Source of the DNA: Sulfurospirillum diekertiae
Lineage (GTDB): Bacteria > Campylobacterota > Campylobacteria > Campylobacterales > Sulfurospirillaceae
Direction of reading: 5' to 3'
NCBI RefSeq assembly: GCF_002309535.1
Contig: NZ_CP023275.1
Coordinates: 2,232,001 to 2,296,000 of the forward strand
Length of the DNA: 64,000 nucleotides
A program made the position numbers and the translations under genes. The number at the start of each line of letters is the position of its first letter. The first letter of the stretch is position 1. A model generated the notes under the pieces. It made no database searches. It was given only the letters and a program-made list of their open reading frames with translations, and was not told where the DNA came from. Below, piece by piece: positions 9,248 through 18,500 of the stretch.

Positions 9248-9501
9248 AAAAATCAAACGCATGAGAGCGCCTTTAGGGCATTGGATGCGTAAGATTAATG
9301 AAGAAAAGGCTATGATATGCTATCCATACGAGGAATATTCCTCTAGTTTTTTAAGGTCTTGCGTGACACACCAAGCCTTATTTATATATTTCCCTCTCTT
9401 TATATTAAGGAAGGGAGCGTCTACATGTAACACTCTTTCGAGTCGATAAACCACTGTGACACAACGTCTCTTTATGACAATCCAAAAGGAAACCCCAATT
9501 T
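9248..9501. other. 254-bp gap between 376-residue protein and rhlE
   Basis: No convincing gene. It holds a perfect GAGGAATATTCCTC palindrome followed by a T-run (9330-9352), an imperfect copy of the dispersed palindrome (CTACATGTAA at 9421) and an AAAGGAAA ribosome site for rhlE near 9487. A 62-codon frame at 9261-9449 has no ribosome site and low-complexity content and is not called. RNA helicase genes often have long regulated leaders in bacteria; whether this is one is not visible. Confidence 0.5.
9330..9352 (+). terminator. possible terminator downstream of the degenerate GGDEF gene
   Basis: A 14-bp perfect palindrome GAGGAATATTCCTC is followed within two bases by six T residues. It sits about 80 bp after the upstream stop. 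As an RNA the stem would need a short loop in the ATAT centre, so it is weaker than it looks on DNA. Confidence 0.4.
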
Positions 9502-10749
9502 ATGTTATTTTCACAACTCAATCTTAGTGCCCCTCTTTTAAAAGCCATTCAAGATGAAGGCTATACAACCCCAACACCCGTTCAAGAAAAAGCGATTCCG
9601 CCTATTTTAGAAGGTCGCGATATGCTTGCTGGTGCGCAAACAGGAACAGGAAAAACGGCGGGTTTTACCCTTCCAATTTTAGAGCTTCTCTCTGCCAAAC
9701 CACGTAACAAAGTCAAACCCGTTCTACGCGTACTGATTCTTACACCTACACGAGAGCTTGCGGCACAAGTGCAAGAGAGCGTTAAAGCGTATGGCAAATA
9801 CCTTCCCTTTAAAAGCGCGGTGATCTTTGGAGGCGTGGGCATCAACCCTCAAATTCAGATACTCCGCGCGGGTATTGATATTCTTGTTGCAACACCGGGT
9901 CGTTTGTTGGACCATGTGTCTCAAGGGACTATCGATCTTAAACATATTGAAACATTTGTCTTAGATGAAGCCGATCGTATGTTAGACATGGGCTTTGTGA
10001 AAGATATTCGCCGTGTCATTGCCCTGCTTCCAGCCAAACGCCAAAACTTGCTTTTTTCAGCCACCTACTCCGATGACATTAAAAAACTCTGTGAATCCAT
10101 CTTAAAAAATCCCGTCATCGTCGAAGTGGCACGTCGTAATACCTCCAGTGAATTAGTCAAACAGCGCGTCATTATGGTCGATTGTAAGCGTAAAACTGCC
10201 TTACTCGCTAAGCTGATTCAAGAAAACAAATGGGAACAAATTTTGGTCTTTACACGCACCAAACACCATGCCAACAAAGTTTCTGAGTACCTTGCGAAGA
10301 TTGGTATCAACTCTGCTGCCATTCATGGCAATAAAAGTCAAGGTGCCAGAACCAAAGCGCTCGCGGATTTTAAAAATGGCACCGTTAAAGTGCTTGTGGC
10401 AACCGATATTGCCGCACGAGGATTGGACATCGACCAACTTCCTTATGTTGTCAATCTTGAACTTCCAAACATTGCAGAAGACTACGTTCACCGAATTGGG
10501 CGAACAGGGCGTGCTGGCAACAATGGTGAAGCCATTTCCTTGGTGTGTATAGATGAACATGAGTATTTACGAGGCATTGAAAAGCTCGTCAACAAAAAGT
10601 TTGAACGCGAAATCGTTGAGGGATTTGAACCGAATCCTGAGATTAAAGCAGAGCCTATTCAGCAAGGTCGTGGGAGTAAACCACAAGGTCAACCACGCCG
10701 TAGAGACAATGCGCCTCGTGAATACGTTGAAAAAAGAAGAAACAGGTAA
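9502..10749 (+). CDS. rhlE: DEAD-box ATP-dependent RNA helicase RhlE
   Basis: 415 residues. All DEAD-box motifs are readable in order: Q-motif ([14 protein letters not shown]), motif I AQTGTGKT, Ia PTRELA, Ib TPGR, II DEAD ([13 protein letters not shown]), III SAT, then in the second RecA domain [18 protein letters not shown] and [10 protein letters not shown]. The basic, Gln/Arg-rich tail after about residue 375 is typical of RhlE-type helicases and should help bind RNA. Likely jobs are rRNA maturation and mRNA turnover. The small UPF0178 gene starts 5 bp after the stop and is probably in the same operon. Confidence 0.93.
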   Translation: MLFSQLNLSAPLLKAIQDEGYTTPTPVQEKAIPPILEGRDMLAGAQTGTGKTAGFTLPILELLSAKPRNKVKPVLRVLILTPTRELAAQVQESVKAYGKYLPFKSAVIFGGVGINPQIQILRAGIDILVATPGRLLDHVSQGTIDLKHIETFVLDEADRMLDMGFVKDIRRVIALLPAKRQNLLFSATYSDDIKKLCESILKNPVIVEVARRNTSSELVKQRVIMVDCKRKTALLAKLIQENKWEQILVFTRTKHHANKVSEYLAKIGINSAAIHGNKSQGARTKALADFKNGTVKVLVATDIAARGLDIDQLPYVVNLELPNIAEDYVHRIGRTGRAGNNGEAISLVCIDEHEYLRGIEKLVNKKFEREIVEGFEPNPEIKAEPIQQGRGSKPQGQPRRRDNAPREYVEKRRNR

Positions 10750-10754
10750 AAGAT

Positions 10755-11198
10755 ATGATCTACGTTGATGCCGATGCCTTTCCCAATACGCTTAAAGAGA
10801 TTCTGCTTCGAGCCGTCTTTAAGCGTAACATTACCACCCATTTTGTGGCAAATAAAAAAATACCGCTTCAAGACTCGCCTCTGCTTAGCATGATCATTGT
10901 CTCCCAAGGTGCAGATGAAGCCGATCACTACATCGTCGAACATGCCGTAAGTGAAGACTTAGTCATTACAGCGGATATTCCTTTAGCCGACAGACTGGTC
11001 AGCAAAGGGGTTCTTGCCCTCGATCCAAGAGGCACGATTTACGATGAAAACAACATCAAAAGTATTCTTGCCATGCGCAATTTAATGCAAGAACTCCGAG
11101 ATGCGGGTGAAATCACCACAGGTCCTAGTGCCATTGGTGAAAAACAAAAGCGAGCCTTCGCCGATGCGCTCAATGCGCTGTTGCAAAAGCGAAAATAG
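10755..11198 (+). CDS. UPF0178 (YaiI/YqxD, DUF188) protein
   Basis: 147 residues. MIYVDADAFPN at the start, VANKKIPL, GADEADHYIVEH and ITADIPLADR match the YaiI/YqxD family, a PIN-like fold with conserved Asp residues. Members are suspected nucleases but have no proven function. It follows rhlE by 5 bp, so the two are probably co-transcribed, which fits an RNA-related role. Two copies of the dispersed palindrome sit just after its stop codon (11201 and 11223). Confidence 0.88.
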   Translation: MIYVDADAFPNTLKEILLRAVFKRNITTHFVANKKIPLQDSPLLSMIIVSQGADEADHYIVEHAVSEDLVITADIPLADRLVSKGVLALDPRGTIYDENNIKSILAMRNLMQELRDAGEITTGPSAIGEKQKRAFADALNALLQKRK

Positions 11199-11200
11199 AG

Positions 11201-11232
11201 TTACATGTAAAGCGCAAAATCTTTACATGTAA
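11201..11232. repeat. paired TTACATGTAA palindromes after the UPF0178 gene
   Basis: Two perfect copies with a centre-to-centre distance of 22 bp, i.e. about two helical turns. The first starts 3 bp after the stop codon. A second close pair with 14-bp spacing occurs at 14477-14500, also right after a stop. Confidence 0.9.
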
Positions 11233-11364
11233 AATGCTTATCACCTTTCTCTAAGCCCAATTCTTTGCAGAATTAGGCAATGATATTACACAATCGTTCT
11301 ACCCTCCCAGAACCTTTTCGTTTTATACTTTCATCACCAATATGATTACATGGAGATGACATCA

Positions 11365-12357
11365 ATGAAGACTAAAATACTTGGAAAAACGGATAGTAAA
11401 ATCTCAAGCATCGGTCTTGGCTGTATGGGTATGAGCTTTGCCTATGGGCAAAAAGATGATAAGGAAAGCCTTGCCACACTGAGCCGTGCTTTGGAACTTG
11501 GCATCAATTTTTGGGATACGGCGGACATTTATGACAATGGCGTGAATGAAGAACTTATTTCCAAAGTCCTCGTTCCCAATCGTGACAAAATTTTTATCGC
11601 AACTAAATTTGGCTTCCGCACACGAAAAACACACGGTGATGCTTTTGAGATGTATGTGGACGCTTCACCCAAACACGCCAAAGAGGCGGTTGAAAAGAGC
11701 CTTCAACGACTGGGTATTGATACGATTGACCTTTACTATGCCCATCGTGTTGACCCGAATATTCCTGTTGAAGAGACCGTGGGGGCAATGAGTGAACTCG
11801 TTAAAGAGGGAAAAGTACGTTACTTGGGACTCAGTGAATGCACGCCTGAGGATTTAAAAAAAGCCCATGCGACGCATCCCATCAGTGCCGTACAAAGTGA
11901 GTATTCTCTTTTAACACGCGGCGTGGAAGCCGAGATTTTACCCCTAACCAAAGCACTTGGCATCAGTTTTATCCCTTTTTCACCGCTCAGTCGTGGACTG
12001 ATGAGCAATGCTTTGGATGTAACGACTCTTAAAGAGGGCGATTTTAGAAAGACACTGCCTCGTTACAATGGTGAGCATTTGAAGAACAATCAAAACCTTG
12101 CCGCAGCTTTTGCACAGTTTGCTTCTGAAAAAAACTGCACCCCTGCACAACTAGCCATTGCTTGGGTCATCGCTCAAGGCGATAATATTATCCCCATTCC
12201 TGGAACCAAACGAAGAACGTATTTGGAAGACAACTCAGGAGCGGTTGATGTGAACTTAAGCCTTTTGGATTTAGAAGCCATAGAAGCTATCGTTCAACGC
12301 TATCCCAATGTGGGACCTCGTTACAATGAGCGTGAAACAAACTATATCAAAAAGTAA
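11365..12357 (+). CDS. aldo/keto reductase
   Basis: 330 residues. A (beta/alpha)8 NADPH-dependent reductase of the AKR superfamily: the opening [20 protein letters not shown], the catalytic [15 protein letters not shown] (Asp and Tyr), KFGFRT (Lys) and [10 protein letters not shown] (His) are all present. It resembles the AKR13/YakC-type group. I placed the start at 11365 because GGAG lies 9 bp before this ATG; an ATG at 11350 would add five residues. The MFS gene begins 3 bp after the stop and an AraC regulator follows, so the three probably form one detoxification cluster. Substrate unknown. Confidence 0.92.
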   Translation: MKTKILGKTDSKISSIGLGCMGMSFAYGQKDDKESLATLSRALELGINFWDTADIYDNGVNEELISKVLVPNRDKIFIATKFGFRTRKTHGDAFEMYVDASPKHAKEAVEKSLQRLGIDTIDLYYAHRVDPNIPVEETVGAMSELVKEGKVRYLGLSECTPEDLKKAHATHPISAVQSEYSLLTRGVEAEILPLTKALGISFIPFSPLSRGLMSNALDVTTLKEGDFRKTLPRYNGEHLKNNQNLAAAFAQFASEKNCTPAQLAIAWVIAQGDNIIPIPGTKRRTYLEDNSGAVDVNLSLLDLEAIEAIVQRYPNVGPRYNERETNYIKK

Positions 12358-12360
12358 GCT

Positions 12361-13503
12361 ATGAGCAATCAACAAAAAATCTACTTACTCGCTTTTATGA
12401 GTTTTTTGGTCGGCACCTCACAATATATTATTGTAGGGGTGTTAGACCAGATCGCCACTTCCTTAAATATTTCGCTTTCCAAAGCAGGGCAACTCGTGAG
12501 TGTGTATGCCCTTGCCAGCGCTATTGGTGCTCCTTTCATCATAATGATCACGGCAAAAATGAGTCAAAAGACACAACTCATCCTCTCGTTGATTATCTTC
12601 ATTATCGGCATCTTTGCGATGCTGTTGTTTCAAAGTTACCTTCTCATTGTCATCTCTCGTATGATTGTAGGTGCGGGTGCGGGTGTGTTTATCGTCATCG
12701 CGTATGGCATCAGTGCGCAACTTGCCGAAAAAGGCAAACAAGGGGTTGCCATGGCAAACATCGCCATGGGCTTTAGCCTCGCTTTGGTTTTGGGAATTCC
12801 TCTAGGGCGTATGATTACGGCTGTTGCGAACTGGCAAACTATTTTTTGGATGATTGGCATTGTGAGTGTGCTCTGTTTGGTGGTCATACATAAAAGTATT
12901 CCAAAAACACTTTCGCAGACGCCTATTGCGCTAAAGGTGCAACTGTTATATCTAAAACAGCCCAAAATTTTGTCTGCCCTTGGGGTAACGTTTCTCTTTT
13001 TTATCAGTTATGCCGTGATTAACACGTACATCATGCCACTTCTGTTTTCCATCCGTACGATCAGCGAACACGAAATCAGCACGATTTTATTAGCGCTGGG
13101 AATTACGAGTTTTATTGGAACAAAACTCGCAGGTTTTTTAGCCGATCACGTCGGCATTGCACCCACGCTCATAGGTAGTATGTCGCTTTCTTGTGTCATG
13201 CTTGTACTTCTTCTTTTGGTGTCCCATTCACTGGTTTTGACATCGCTCTTACTTCTTATTTGGATAAGTGCGGCATGGACATTTGGACCCGCACAGAGTA
13301 TTCATTTAGCCTTTATTGCGCCTGAAGCTTCTGGCATACTGTTAAGCCTAAATATCTCATTTGTCCAATTTGGCTTTGCCACTGGTGCAGCACTTGGAGG
13401 CATCAGCATTGCCCATTTACCGATTCATTCTCTGTATGGCATCGCCATTTTTTTTGTATTGGTGGCACTTGCGCTATTACTCTTGTCGCGAAAATGGCAT
13501 TGA
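12361..13503 (+). CDS. MFS efflux transporter
   Basis: 380 residues with about 12 hydrophobic segments and an opening typical of the sugar-efflux/multidrug DHA1 group (SFLVGTSQYIIVGVLDQIA, then SLSKAGQLVSVYALASAIGAPF). The loop 2-3 basic motif is weak. It is translationally coupled to the aldo/keto reductase (3-bp gap). Adjacent AraC gene suggests induced export of a toxic or aromatic compound; the substrate cannot be read from sequence. Confidence 0.88.
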   Translation: MSNQQKIYLLAFMSFLVGTSQYIIVGVLDQIATSLNISLSKAGQLVSVYALASAIGAPFIIMITAKMSQKTQLILSLIIFIIGIFAMLLFQSYLLIVISRMIVGAGAGVFIVIAYGISAQLAEKGKQGVAMANIAMGFSLALVLGIPLGRMITAVANWQTIFWMIGIVSVLCLVVIHKSIPKTLSQTPIALKVQLLYLKQPKILSALGVTFLFFISYAVINTYIMPLLFSIRTISEHEISTILLALGITSFIGTKLAGFLADHVGIAPTLIGSMSLSCVMLVLLLLVSHSLVLTSLLLLIWISAAWTFGPAQSIHLAFIAPEASGILLSLNISFVQFGFATGAALGGISIAHLPIHSLYGIAIFFVLVALALLLLSRKWH

Positions 13504-13528
13504 AAATTCTTTATCCCTGTGAACGTGT

Positions 13529-13534
13529 TATAAT
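13529..13534 (+). promoter_or_regulatory. -10 element for the AraC-type gene
   Basis: TATAAT 20 bp before the ATG's upstream region, followed by an AAGGAG ribosome site at 13543. No -35 hexamer is seen, as is usual for sigma-70 promoters in Campylobacterota. It shows the regulator can be read separately from the MFS gene. Confidence 0.6.
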
Positions 13535-13554
13535 TTTCTAATAAGGAGTTTCTG

Positions 13555-14472
13555 ATGGATCTATCCTCCAAACGCTACAAAGAAGAGCTCATTCAAATTA
13601 TTTTGGCAAAACGCGATGAAGAAGGCGCGATGAAAACTGCCATTCCCTCGTTAAGTTTTTACACCACAACGACAAACACCGAGTGCATTCCTGCCATTTA
13701 TGAACCCTCCTTGTGCCTTGTGTTACAGGGCGCTAAAATTTTACTCTTGGGAGGAACGTACTATCGGTATGATGCTTCGGGTTATTTGCTCTCTTCCACA
13801 CACATGCCCACACGCGTTCGCATTACAGAAGCTTCAACAGAGCATCCTTTTATCTCATTGAAACTTACTTTTACGATGGAAGATATTTTTGAAGTGATGA
13901 AAGAAACGGAACCCAAAACGATGTGTGTGGCTATGCGAACACCCGAACGTGGTCTCTGTTTTGGAGAAAATAACATGCCATTGCTTGATCCACTCATACG
14001 CTTAGTGCGCCTGCTTGAGACACCTCAAAACATCAAGTTTATGGCTCCTCTTATTATGAAAGAGCTTTTGTACATCGTGATGAGCGATAAAGGTGGTGAA
14101 TTTTTGCGAAAATATTTGATGGATGGCAGTAGTACACAACAAGTTGTGAAAGTTATTTCAAAAATTAAAAATGATTTTGCCGAAAATATTAATATAAAAG
14201 ATCTTGCCAAAACGTTTGCAATGAGCGAATCTTCGCTTTACCATAACTTCAAAAAAGTCACTCTCATGAGCCCGTTGCAGTTTCAAAAAACACTAAGACT
14301 TGAAGAAGCTAGGCGTATGCTTTTAACGCAAGGTCTTGACGCGAGCGATGTTGCTTTCGCCGTTGGATATGAAAGTCCATCGCAATTTAGCAGAGAATAC
14401 GTGCGTATGTTTGGACTTCCACCTAAAACATATGCAAAAACGGTTCATCACGATGCGGAAAATATTGCCTAA
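13555..14472 (+). CDS. AraC-family regulator with AraC_N cupin domain
   Basis: 305 residues. The N-terminal ~190 residues match the AraC_N type-I group (PSLSFYTTTTNT, YEPSLCLVLQGAK, YRYDASGYLLSSTHMP), and the C-terminal ~95 hold two helix-turn-helix units (INIKDLAKTFAMSESSLYHNFKK; ASDVAFAVGYESPSQFSREYVRMFG). Such regulators, for example YqhC, control aldehyde reductases. Location beside an aldo/keto reductase and an exporter supports that role, by inference. Two TTACATGTAA palindromes lie just after the stop. Confidence 0.9.
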   Translation: MDLSSKRYKEELIQIILAKRDEEGAMKTAIPSLSFYTTTTNTECIPAIYEPSLCLVLQGAKILLLGGTYYRYDASGYLLSSTHMPTRVRITEASTEHPFISLKLTFTMEDIFEVMKETEPKTMCVAMRTPERGLCFGENNMPLLDPLIRLVRLLETPQNIKFMAPLIMKELLYIVMSDKGGEFLRKYLMDGSSTQQVVKVISKIKNDFAENINIKDLAKTFAMSESSLYHNFKKVTLMSPLQFQKTLRLEEARRMLLTQGLDASDVAFAVGYESPSQFSREYVRMFGLPPKTYAKTVHHDAENIA

Positions 14473-14586
14473 TTTTTTACATGTAATCTGTTACATGTAA
14501 AAGTTTTATTGAAATATGCAACTTTTATAGAGAATTGTTCTACACTTGATGATGCAATCACCTTTATATTCAAACAAAGATTCCCT

Positions 14587-15549
14587 ATGAACACATTTAA
14601 TTTTGATCCTAAAACACAACGCTTTCATAATCTCTATCCTATTAAAACACCTAAAATGACCTTGAAGCAAAGCCTTCGCGCAGTTCAGGAAATTCTTTAC
14701 AAATCAGCTCAGAAAATCCCCACAAGCAAGATACCACAAATCAAACCCAATCTTGAAGTATTTGAAAAAGCCAGCGATAGGCTCAAATTTATCTGGTTTG
14801 GGCACTCTACGGTTCTGCTCAACATCGATGGCATCAAAGTGCTCTTTGATCCTATGTTTTCACGCTATGCCTCGCCGATCAAAGGACTCATTAAACGCTT
14901 TCAGCCACCCGTACTGATGCTTAAAGAGTTGCCTCCTATCGATATTATCATTATTTCACACGATCATTATGATCATTTAGATAAAAAGAGTGTCCAATTT
15001 TTTAAAGACAAGGAGACACGCTTTTTGGTACCTCTTGGCATTAAGCACTATTTGATGAAATGGGGAATATCGGAGCAAAAAATTGTAGAGCTTGATTGGC
15101 ATGAATCCTATCAAATGGACTCTATACACATTACAGCCACCCCTGCGCACCATTTTTCAGGCAGAAGCCTTCTGGGACACAATAAAACACTGTGGGCTTC
15201 ATGGGTGATCAAAGGAAAACATGCAAACGTCTTTTTCAGTGGAGACTCGGCGTACAGTCCCCATTTTAAAGAGATTGGTGAACGCTATGGAGCATTTGAT
15301 GTGGCTTTTATGGAAAATGGTCAGTATGATAAACGCTGGATGAATGCCCACATGATGCCAGAGCAGACTGTTCAAGCGATCAAAGATGTGCAAGCAACGT
15401 TTTTTGTTCCCATTCACTGGAGTATGTTCAGGCTTTCGCCCCATCATTGGTTAGAGCCTATCATCCAATCGCTGAAAATTACACAAGAGCAAAATGTCCT
15501 GATGCTCCATCCTTTTCTGGGCGAAATTATGAACATTCCCTTACATTAG
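14587..15549 (+). CDS. MBL-fold metal-dependent hydrolase (NAPE-PLD/UlaG-like)
   Basis: 320 residues. Metallo-beta-lactamase fold with IWFGHSTVLLNIDG, FDPMFS, the dinuclear metal motif SHDHYDHLD (HxHxDH), later GDSAYSPHF and PIHWSMF. The N-terminal arm and overall length match the NAPE-phospholipase-D-like group of bacterial hydrolases, whose true substrates are mostly unknown. I start it at the ATG MNTFNFDPKTQRF because family members begin there; a TTG at 14509 would add 26 residues. It converges on the YkgJ-type gene, with only 6 bp between stops. Confidence 0.85.
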   Translation: MNTFNFDPKTQRFHNLYPIKTPKMTLKQSLRAVQEILYKSAQKIPTSKIPQIKPNLEVFEKASDRLKFIWFGHSTVLLNIDGIKVLFDPMFSRYASPIKGLIKRFQPPVLMLKELPPIDIIIISHDHYDHLDKKSVQFFKDKETRFLVPLGIKHYLMKWGISEQKIVELDWHESYQMDSIHITATPAHHFSGRSLLGHNKTLWASWVIKGKHANVFFSGDSAYSPHFKEIGERYGAFDVAFMENGQYDKRWMNAHMMPEQTVQAIKDVQATFFVPIHWSMFRLSPHHWLEPIIQSLKITQEQNVLMLHPFLGEIMNIPLH

Positions 15550-15555
15550 GGAGGG

Positions 15556-16179
15556 CTAAGAAACCTCTAATTCTTGATCTTTCGTTTGCGTATAGAGCCA
15601 GAAATGTTTTAAAGACTCTACGTGCATTCTGATGTATTGATTATCACTGGGTTGTGTGTATTTTAGAAGCGATATTCCCAATAAATCACCCACATATTCA
15701 AAATGATCCAAATTGTGAATACTTTCAAAAAAAGCATGAGTTGCTTCAAGTTTTTCAACGAAATTTTCTAATCTTTTGGTTGCAAATGCACTGTTTAACT
15801 GCCCATCACGGCATAAAGAGTATCCAGACTCCTGATTGACAGAAGGGCAAGCGGTGTCGATCAATATATGCTCAAAATAAGGACTAACAGGGTAAAGCTT
15901 ACATGCAGGTGGTCTTTGCAAGTAGATGCTACATTGTTGGTTAACATAATATTTACAATAATTCTTTCCATCATTTAAAAGAACATACGCCACCAGTTTT
16001 TGCTCTTTAACACTAAAAAGAATCGGAAAATTTTTATAAACCTCTTCGAAATCTTCTAAGATCAGAGGAGACGCGGCAAACCCTTTAGCCCCATTGCAAC
16101 AATGTCCTTCGCAGGTTGAACAACCGTGAAAATGAAAATCGTGACTTTTGATATTGACAAAACTTCCTATACTTTCCAT
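15556..16179 (-). CDS. YkgJ-family Cys-cluster protein
   Basis: About 207 residues. The first 30 hold HGCSTCEGHCC, the CxxCxxxCC metal-binding cluster of the YkgJ/UPF0153 family, and further cysteines follow (CKYYVNQQCSIYLQRPPACKLYPV). The family is thought to bind iron or zinc and may mature other proteins; function is unproven. I start it at ATG 16179 (MESIGSF), which places the cluster 17 residues in, as is usual. An ATG at 16230 would add 17 residues and would take in a TTACATGTAA copy read as LHVK. Confidence 0.75.
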   Translation of the reverse strand: MESIGSFVNIKSHDFHFHGCSTCEGHCCNGAKGFAASPLILEDFEEVYKNFPILFSVKEQKLVAYVLLNDGKNYCKYYVNQQCSIYLQRPPACKLYPVSPYFEHILIDTACPSVNQESGYSLCRDGQLNSAFATKRLENFVEKLEATHAFFESIHNLDHFEYVGDLLGISLLKYTQPSDNQYIRMHVESLKHFWLYTQTKDQELEVS

Positions 16180-16230
16180 AAACCCCACTTTGCTATCAAC
16201 GTTATTATGTGTCTTTACATGTAAAACCAT

Positions 16231-16559
16231 ATGCTACATAAAGCCTAAAAAAGCATTATTCATTCCTTGTTGGTTGAAGGAAAATTCAAAAGGATGTGTT
16301 ATTTTTGGAATATCCACTTTTTTGGATTATAATGCTTTACATGTAAAAGCTAACTAAAGAAGTTTACCCCCTAAAACCCTAGAAATTGTTGCCTATAAAG
16401 CGTTTTGGATATTCATCTTTAAGAAAGATTTTTAACTATTTCTTTTTGAAAATCCATCTCCATTGAGTCATAAAACCCTGTACCTGTTGTAATCAAATCG
16501 TAATTAAATCCCACTAAAATTTGAACGTTACAAAACCAAACTTGACAAAAAGGATTTCT
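16231..16559. promoter_or_regulatory. pst leader and promoter region
   Basis: 329 bp between divergent genes. Contents: the dispersed palindrome at 16215 and 16337, a TATAAT at 16328-16333, a putative Pho box at 16489-16504, and a TAAAAT -10 element at 16515-16520. The upstream TATAAT could give a basal long-leader pstS transcript, the downstream one a phosphate-controlled one. Confidence 0.6.
16489..16520 (+). promoter_or_regulatory. putative Pho box and -10 element of pstS
   Basis: GTAAT-CAAATC-GTAAT is a direct repeat with 11-bp period, the geometry of known Pho boxes (E. coli CTGTCAT repeats; Campylobacter GTTTC-N6-GTTTC). Exactly 10 bp after it is TAAAAT, the expected -10 for a PhoB-activated promoter where the box replaces the -35. 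The same motif and spacing recur twice at 26223-26303. PhoB-type binding is inferred. Confidence 0.75.
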
Positions 16560-17555
16560 ATGAAAAAAATGCTCCTTCTTTCTGCATTAGCAGCGGTTAG
16601 CCTTATTGCAGCAGATAAAATTAGTGGCGCAGGTGCGAGTTTTCCAGCTCCAATTTATTACCAATGGGCTCATACGTATGAGGCAGCAACCGGTATTCAA
16701 GTCAATTATCAATCCATCGGTAGTGGCGGTGGAATTAAACAAATCCAAGCACGTACCGTAGACTTTGGTGCATCCGATGAGCCATTAGAGCCAGCTAAAC
16801 TTGCGGCAGATAAATTATTACAATTTCCAGCGGTTGTCGGTGCAATCGGCTTAGCCTACAATATCCCAACACTTGAAGGTAAAGAAGTCAAACTTTCGAA
16901 CGCTGTTGTTGAGGGAATTTTCATGGGTACGATTACCAAATGGAATGATCCAAAAATCGTAGCAGACAATGCTGGCGTTACACTTCCTGATTTAGCAGTC
17001 ACTATTGCTCACCGTTCAGATGGTAGTGGTACGACATGGAACTTCACTTACTGGTTAGATAAAATTAGTCCAGCATGGCATGAAAAAGTGGGTTTGGGTA
17101 AAACCGTTCAATGGCCAATTGGTATCGGTGGAAAAGGTAACGAGGGTGTGACTAACATGATCAAACAAACTCCAGGTTCAATCGGTTATGTTGAAACTTC
17201 GTATGCTGAGAAAAACAGCCTTCCTATGGCAACGATTCAAAGTGCTGAAAAAACATGGGTAAAACCAACCACTGCAACGATTAAAGCAGCGGCAGCCAAT
17301 GCTAAATGGAAAGCAGAAGAAGGATTTTATCAAATCCTAGCGAACCAACCAGGTAAAGAAACCTATCCAATCGTAGCGGCAACGTTTATTTTATTGCCAA
17401 CGGAAAAAGTAGCTGAAAACAAAAAAGTAGCAACATTCTTTGACTACTCGTTTGAAAAAGGTGCAGAAGAAGCACAAAAATTGGGTTATATTCCCCTTCC
17501 AAAAGAGACAATTACCGCTATTGTTGCTTATTGGAAAGCTAACGGCGCTAAATAA
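16560..17555 (+). CDS. pstS: phosphate ABC transporter, substrate-binding protein PstS
   Basis: 331 residues with a signal peptide (MKKMLLLSALAAVSLIAA). The mature part begins with the PstS strand ISGAGASFPAPIYYQWA, then GSGGGIKQI and DFGASDEPL, and RSDGSGTTWNFTYWL, which hold the phosphate-contacting Ser, Asp and Arg/Thr residues. It captures inorganic phosphate in the periplasm for PstCAB. I start at ATG 16560, where AAAAGGA is 8 bp upstream; an upstream TTG would put a non-signal extension in front. First gene of pstSCAB. Confidence 0.95.
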   Translation: MKKMLLLSALAAVSLIAADKISGAGASFPAPIYYQWAHTYEAATGIQVNYQSIGSGGGIKQIQARTVDFGASDEPLEPAKLAADKLLQFPAVVGAIGLAYNIPTLEGKEVKLSNAVVEGIFMGTITKWNDPKIVADNAGVTLPDLAVTIAHRSDGSGTTWNFTYWLDKISPAWHEKVGLGKTVQWPIGIGGKGNEGVTNMIKQTPGSIGYVETSYAEKNSLPMATIQSAEKTWVKPTTATIKAAAANAKWKAEEGFYQILANQPGKETYPIVAATFILLPTEKVAENKKVATFFDYSFEKGAEEAQKLGYIPLPKETITAIVAYWKANGAK

Positions 17556-17567
17556 TACTCAACTATT

Positions 17568-17597
17568 AAGCAAGGGTTTTCCCCTTGCTTAGCGTAC
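17568..17597 (+). terminator. hairpin between pstS and pstC (attenuating terminator)
   Basis: AAGCAAGGG, loop TTTTC, CCCTTGCTT forms a 9-bp perfect stem 12 bp after the pstS stop, followed by a weak T-run (17598-17603). A partial terminator or mRNA stabiliser here would give more PstS than membrane components, as is common for binding-protein genes. Confidence 0.7.
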
Positions 17598-17633
17598 TTT
17601 TTTATCTTGATAAGACAAGGAACCATTGAACCA

Positions 17634-18500
17634 ATGAAAAACTTTAATGTTGGCGATTTTATATTTGAAAATCTCTCACGAGTGATGTCACTCTCCGTAC
17701 TTTTAATTCTTGTGAGTATTTTTTATGTCTTGTATGACCACGCTAAACTTGCCATTGATGTCCTTGGACTCAAATTCATTTTTGATACTGATTGGGCGCC
17801 TAACCTTGAAAAATTTGGAGCATTTCCAGCCATTTATGGAACACTCTCCAGTACGACCATTGCTATGGTTTTAGCAACACCCATTGCCCTTGGTATTGCT
17901 ATTTTTCTCTCTGAAATTGCAAGAGGACGTTTCAAAGCATTGATTGGAACTATGATAGAACTTCTTGCTGCAATTCCATCCATCGTTTATGGTATGTGGG
18001 GTCTCTTTTTCTTTGTGCCCATCATTCAAAAGCTAACCCATAGTTCAGGTATTGGTACACTGACCGCGAGTGTCATTCTTGCGATTATGATCATTCCTTT
18101 TACTGCCGCTGTTTCGCGTGATGCCATGGATACCACACCCGACATTCTCAAAGAATCAGCCTATGCACTGGGCGCTACCAAATGGGATGTCATCAAAGAT
18201 GTCATTATCCCTTTTGCTAAAGTCGGTGTCATTGGCTCAATCATCCTCTCGTTAGGTCGTGCGCTTGGTGAGACAATGGCAGTTACCTTTGTCATGGGCA
18301 ATAGCACCAACATGCCCTCTTCCATCCTACAGCCAGCGACCAGCATTCCGGTTATTTTGGCCAATGAATTTAGTGAAGCCGATGGCGATTTATACTACTC
18401 TAGCCTCTTTTATTTAGCGCTTATTTTGTTTGTCGTCAGTTTCTCGGTTATCGCCGTTGCTAAATTTGCCTTTTTACGAAAAGTGAGAAAAAATGGTTAA
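17634..18500 (+). CDS. pstC: phosphate ABC transporter permease PstC
   Basis: 288 residues, six membrane segments. PstC traits: WAPNLEKFGAFPAIYGTLSSTTIA, LAAIPSIVYGMWG, and the cytoplasmic EAA loop ESAYALGATKWDVIKDVIIP that contacts the ATPase. Forms the channel with PstA. I start at ATG 17634, 11 bp after AAGGAA; an upstream TTG (17607) would add nine residues. It overlaps pstA by 8 bp, showing translational coupling. Confidence 0.95.
   Translation: MKNFNVGDFIFENLSRVMSLSVLLILVSIFYVLYDHAKLAIDVLGLKFIFDTDWAPNLEKFGAFPAIYGTLSSTTIAMVLATPIALGIAIFLSEIARGRFKALIGTMIELLAAIPSIVYGMWGLFFFVPIIQKLTHSSGIGTLTASVILAIMIIPFTAAVSRDAMDTTPDILKESAYALGATKWDVIKDVIIPFAKVGVIGSIILSLGRALGETMAVTFVMGNSTNMPSSILQPATSIPVILANEFSEADGDLYYSSLFYLALILFVVSFSVIAVAKFAFLRKVRKNG

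Noticed and set aside
9261-9449. 62-codon frame in the gap before rhlE
   Set aside because: No ribosome site, no recognisable composition or hydrophobic pattern, and it runs through a palindrome with T-run that looks like a terminator.
16521-16559. 13-residue extension of PstS from a TTG
   Set aside because: It would place a non-hydrophobic segment before the signal peptide; AAAAGGA supports ATG 16560.
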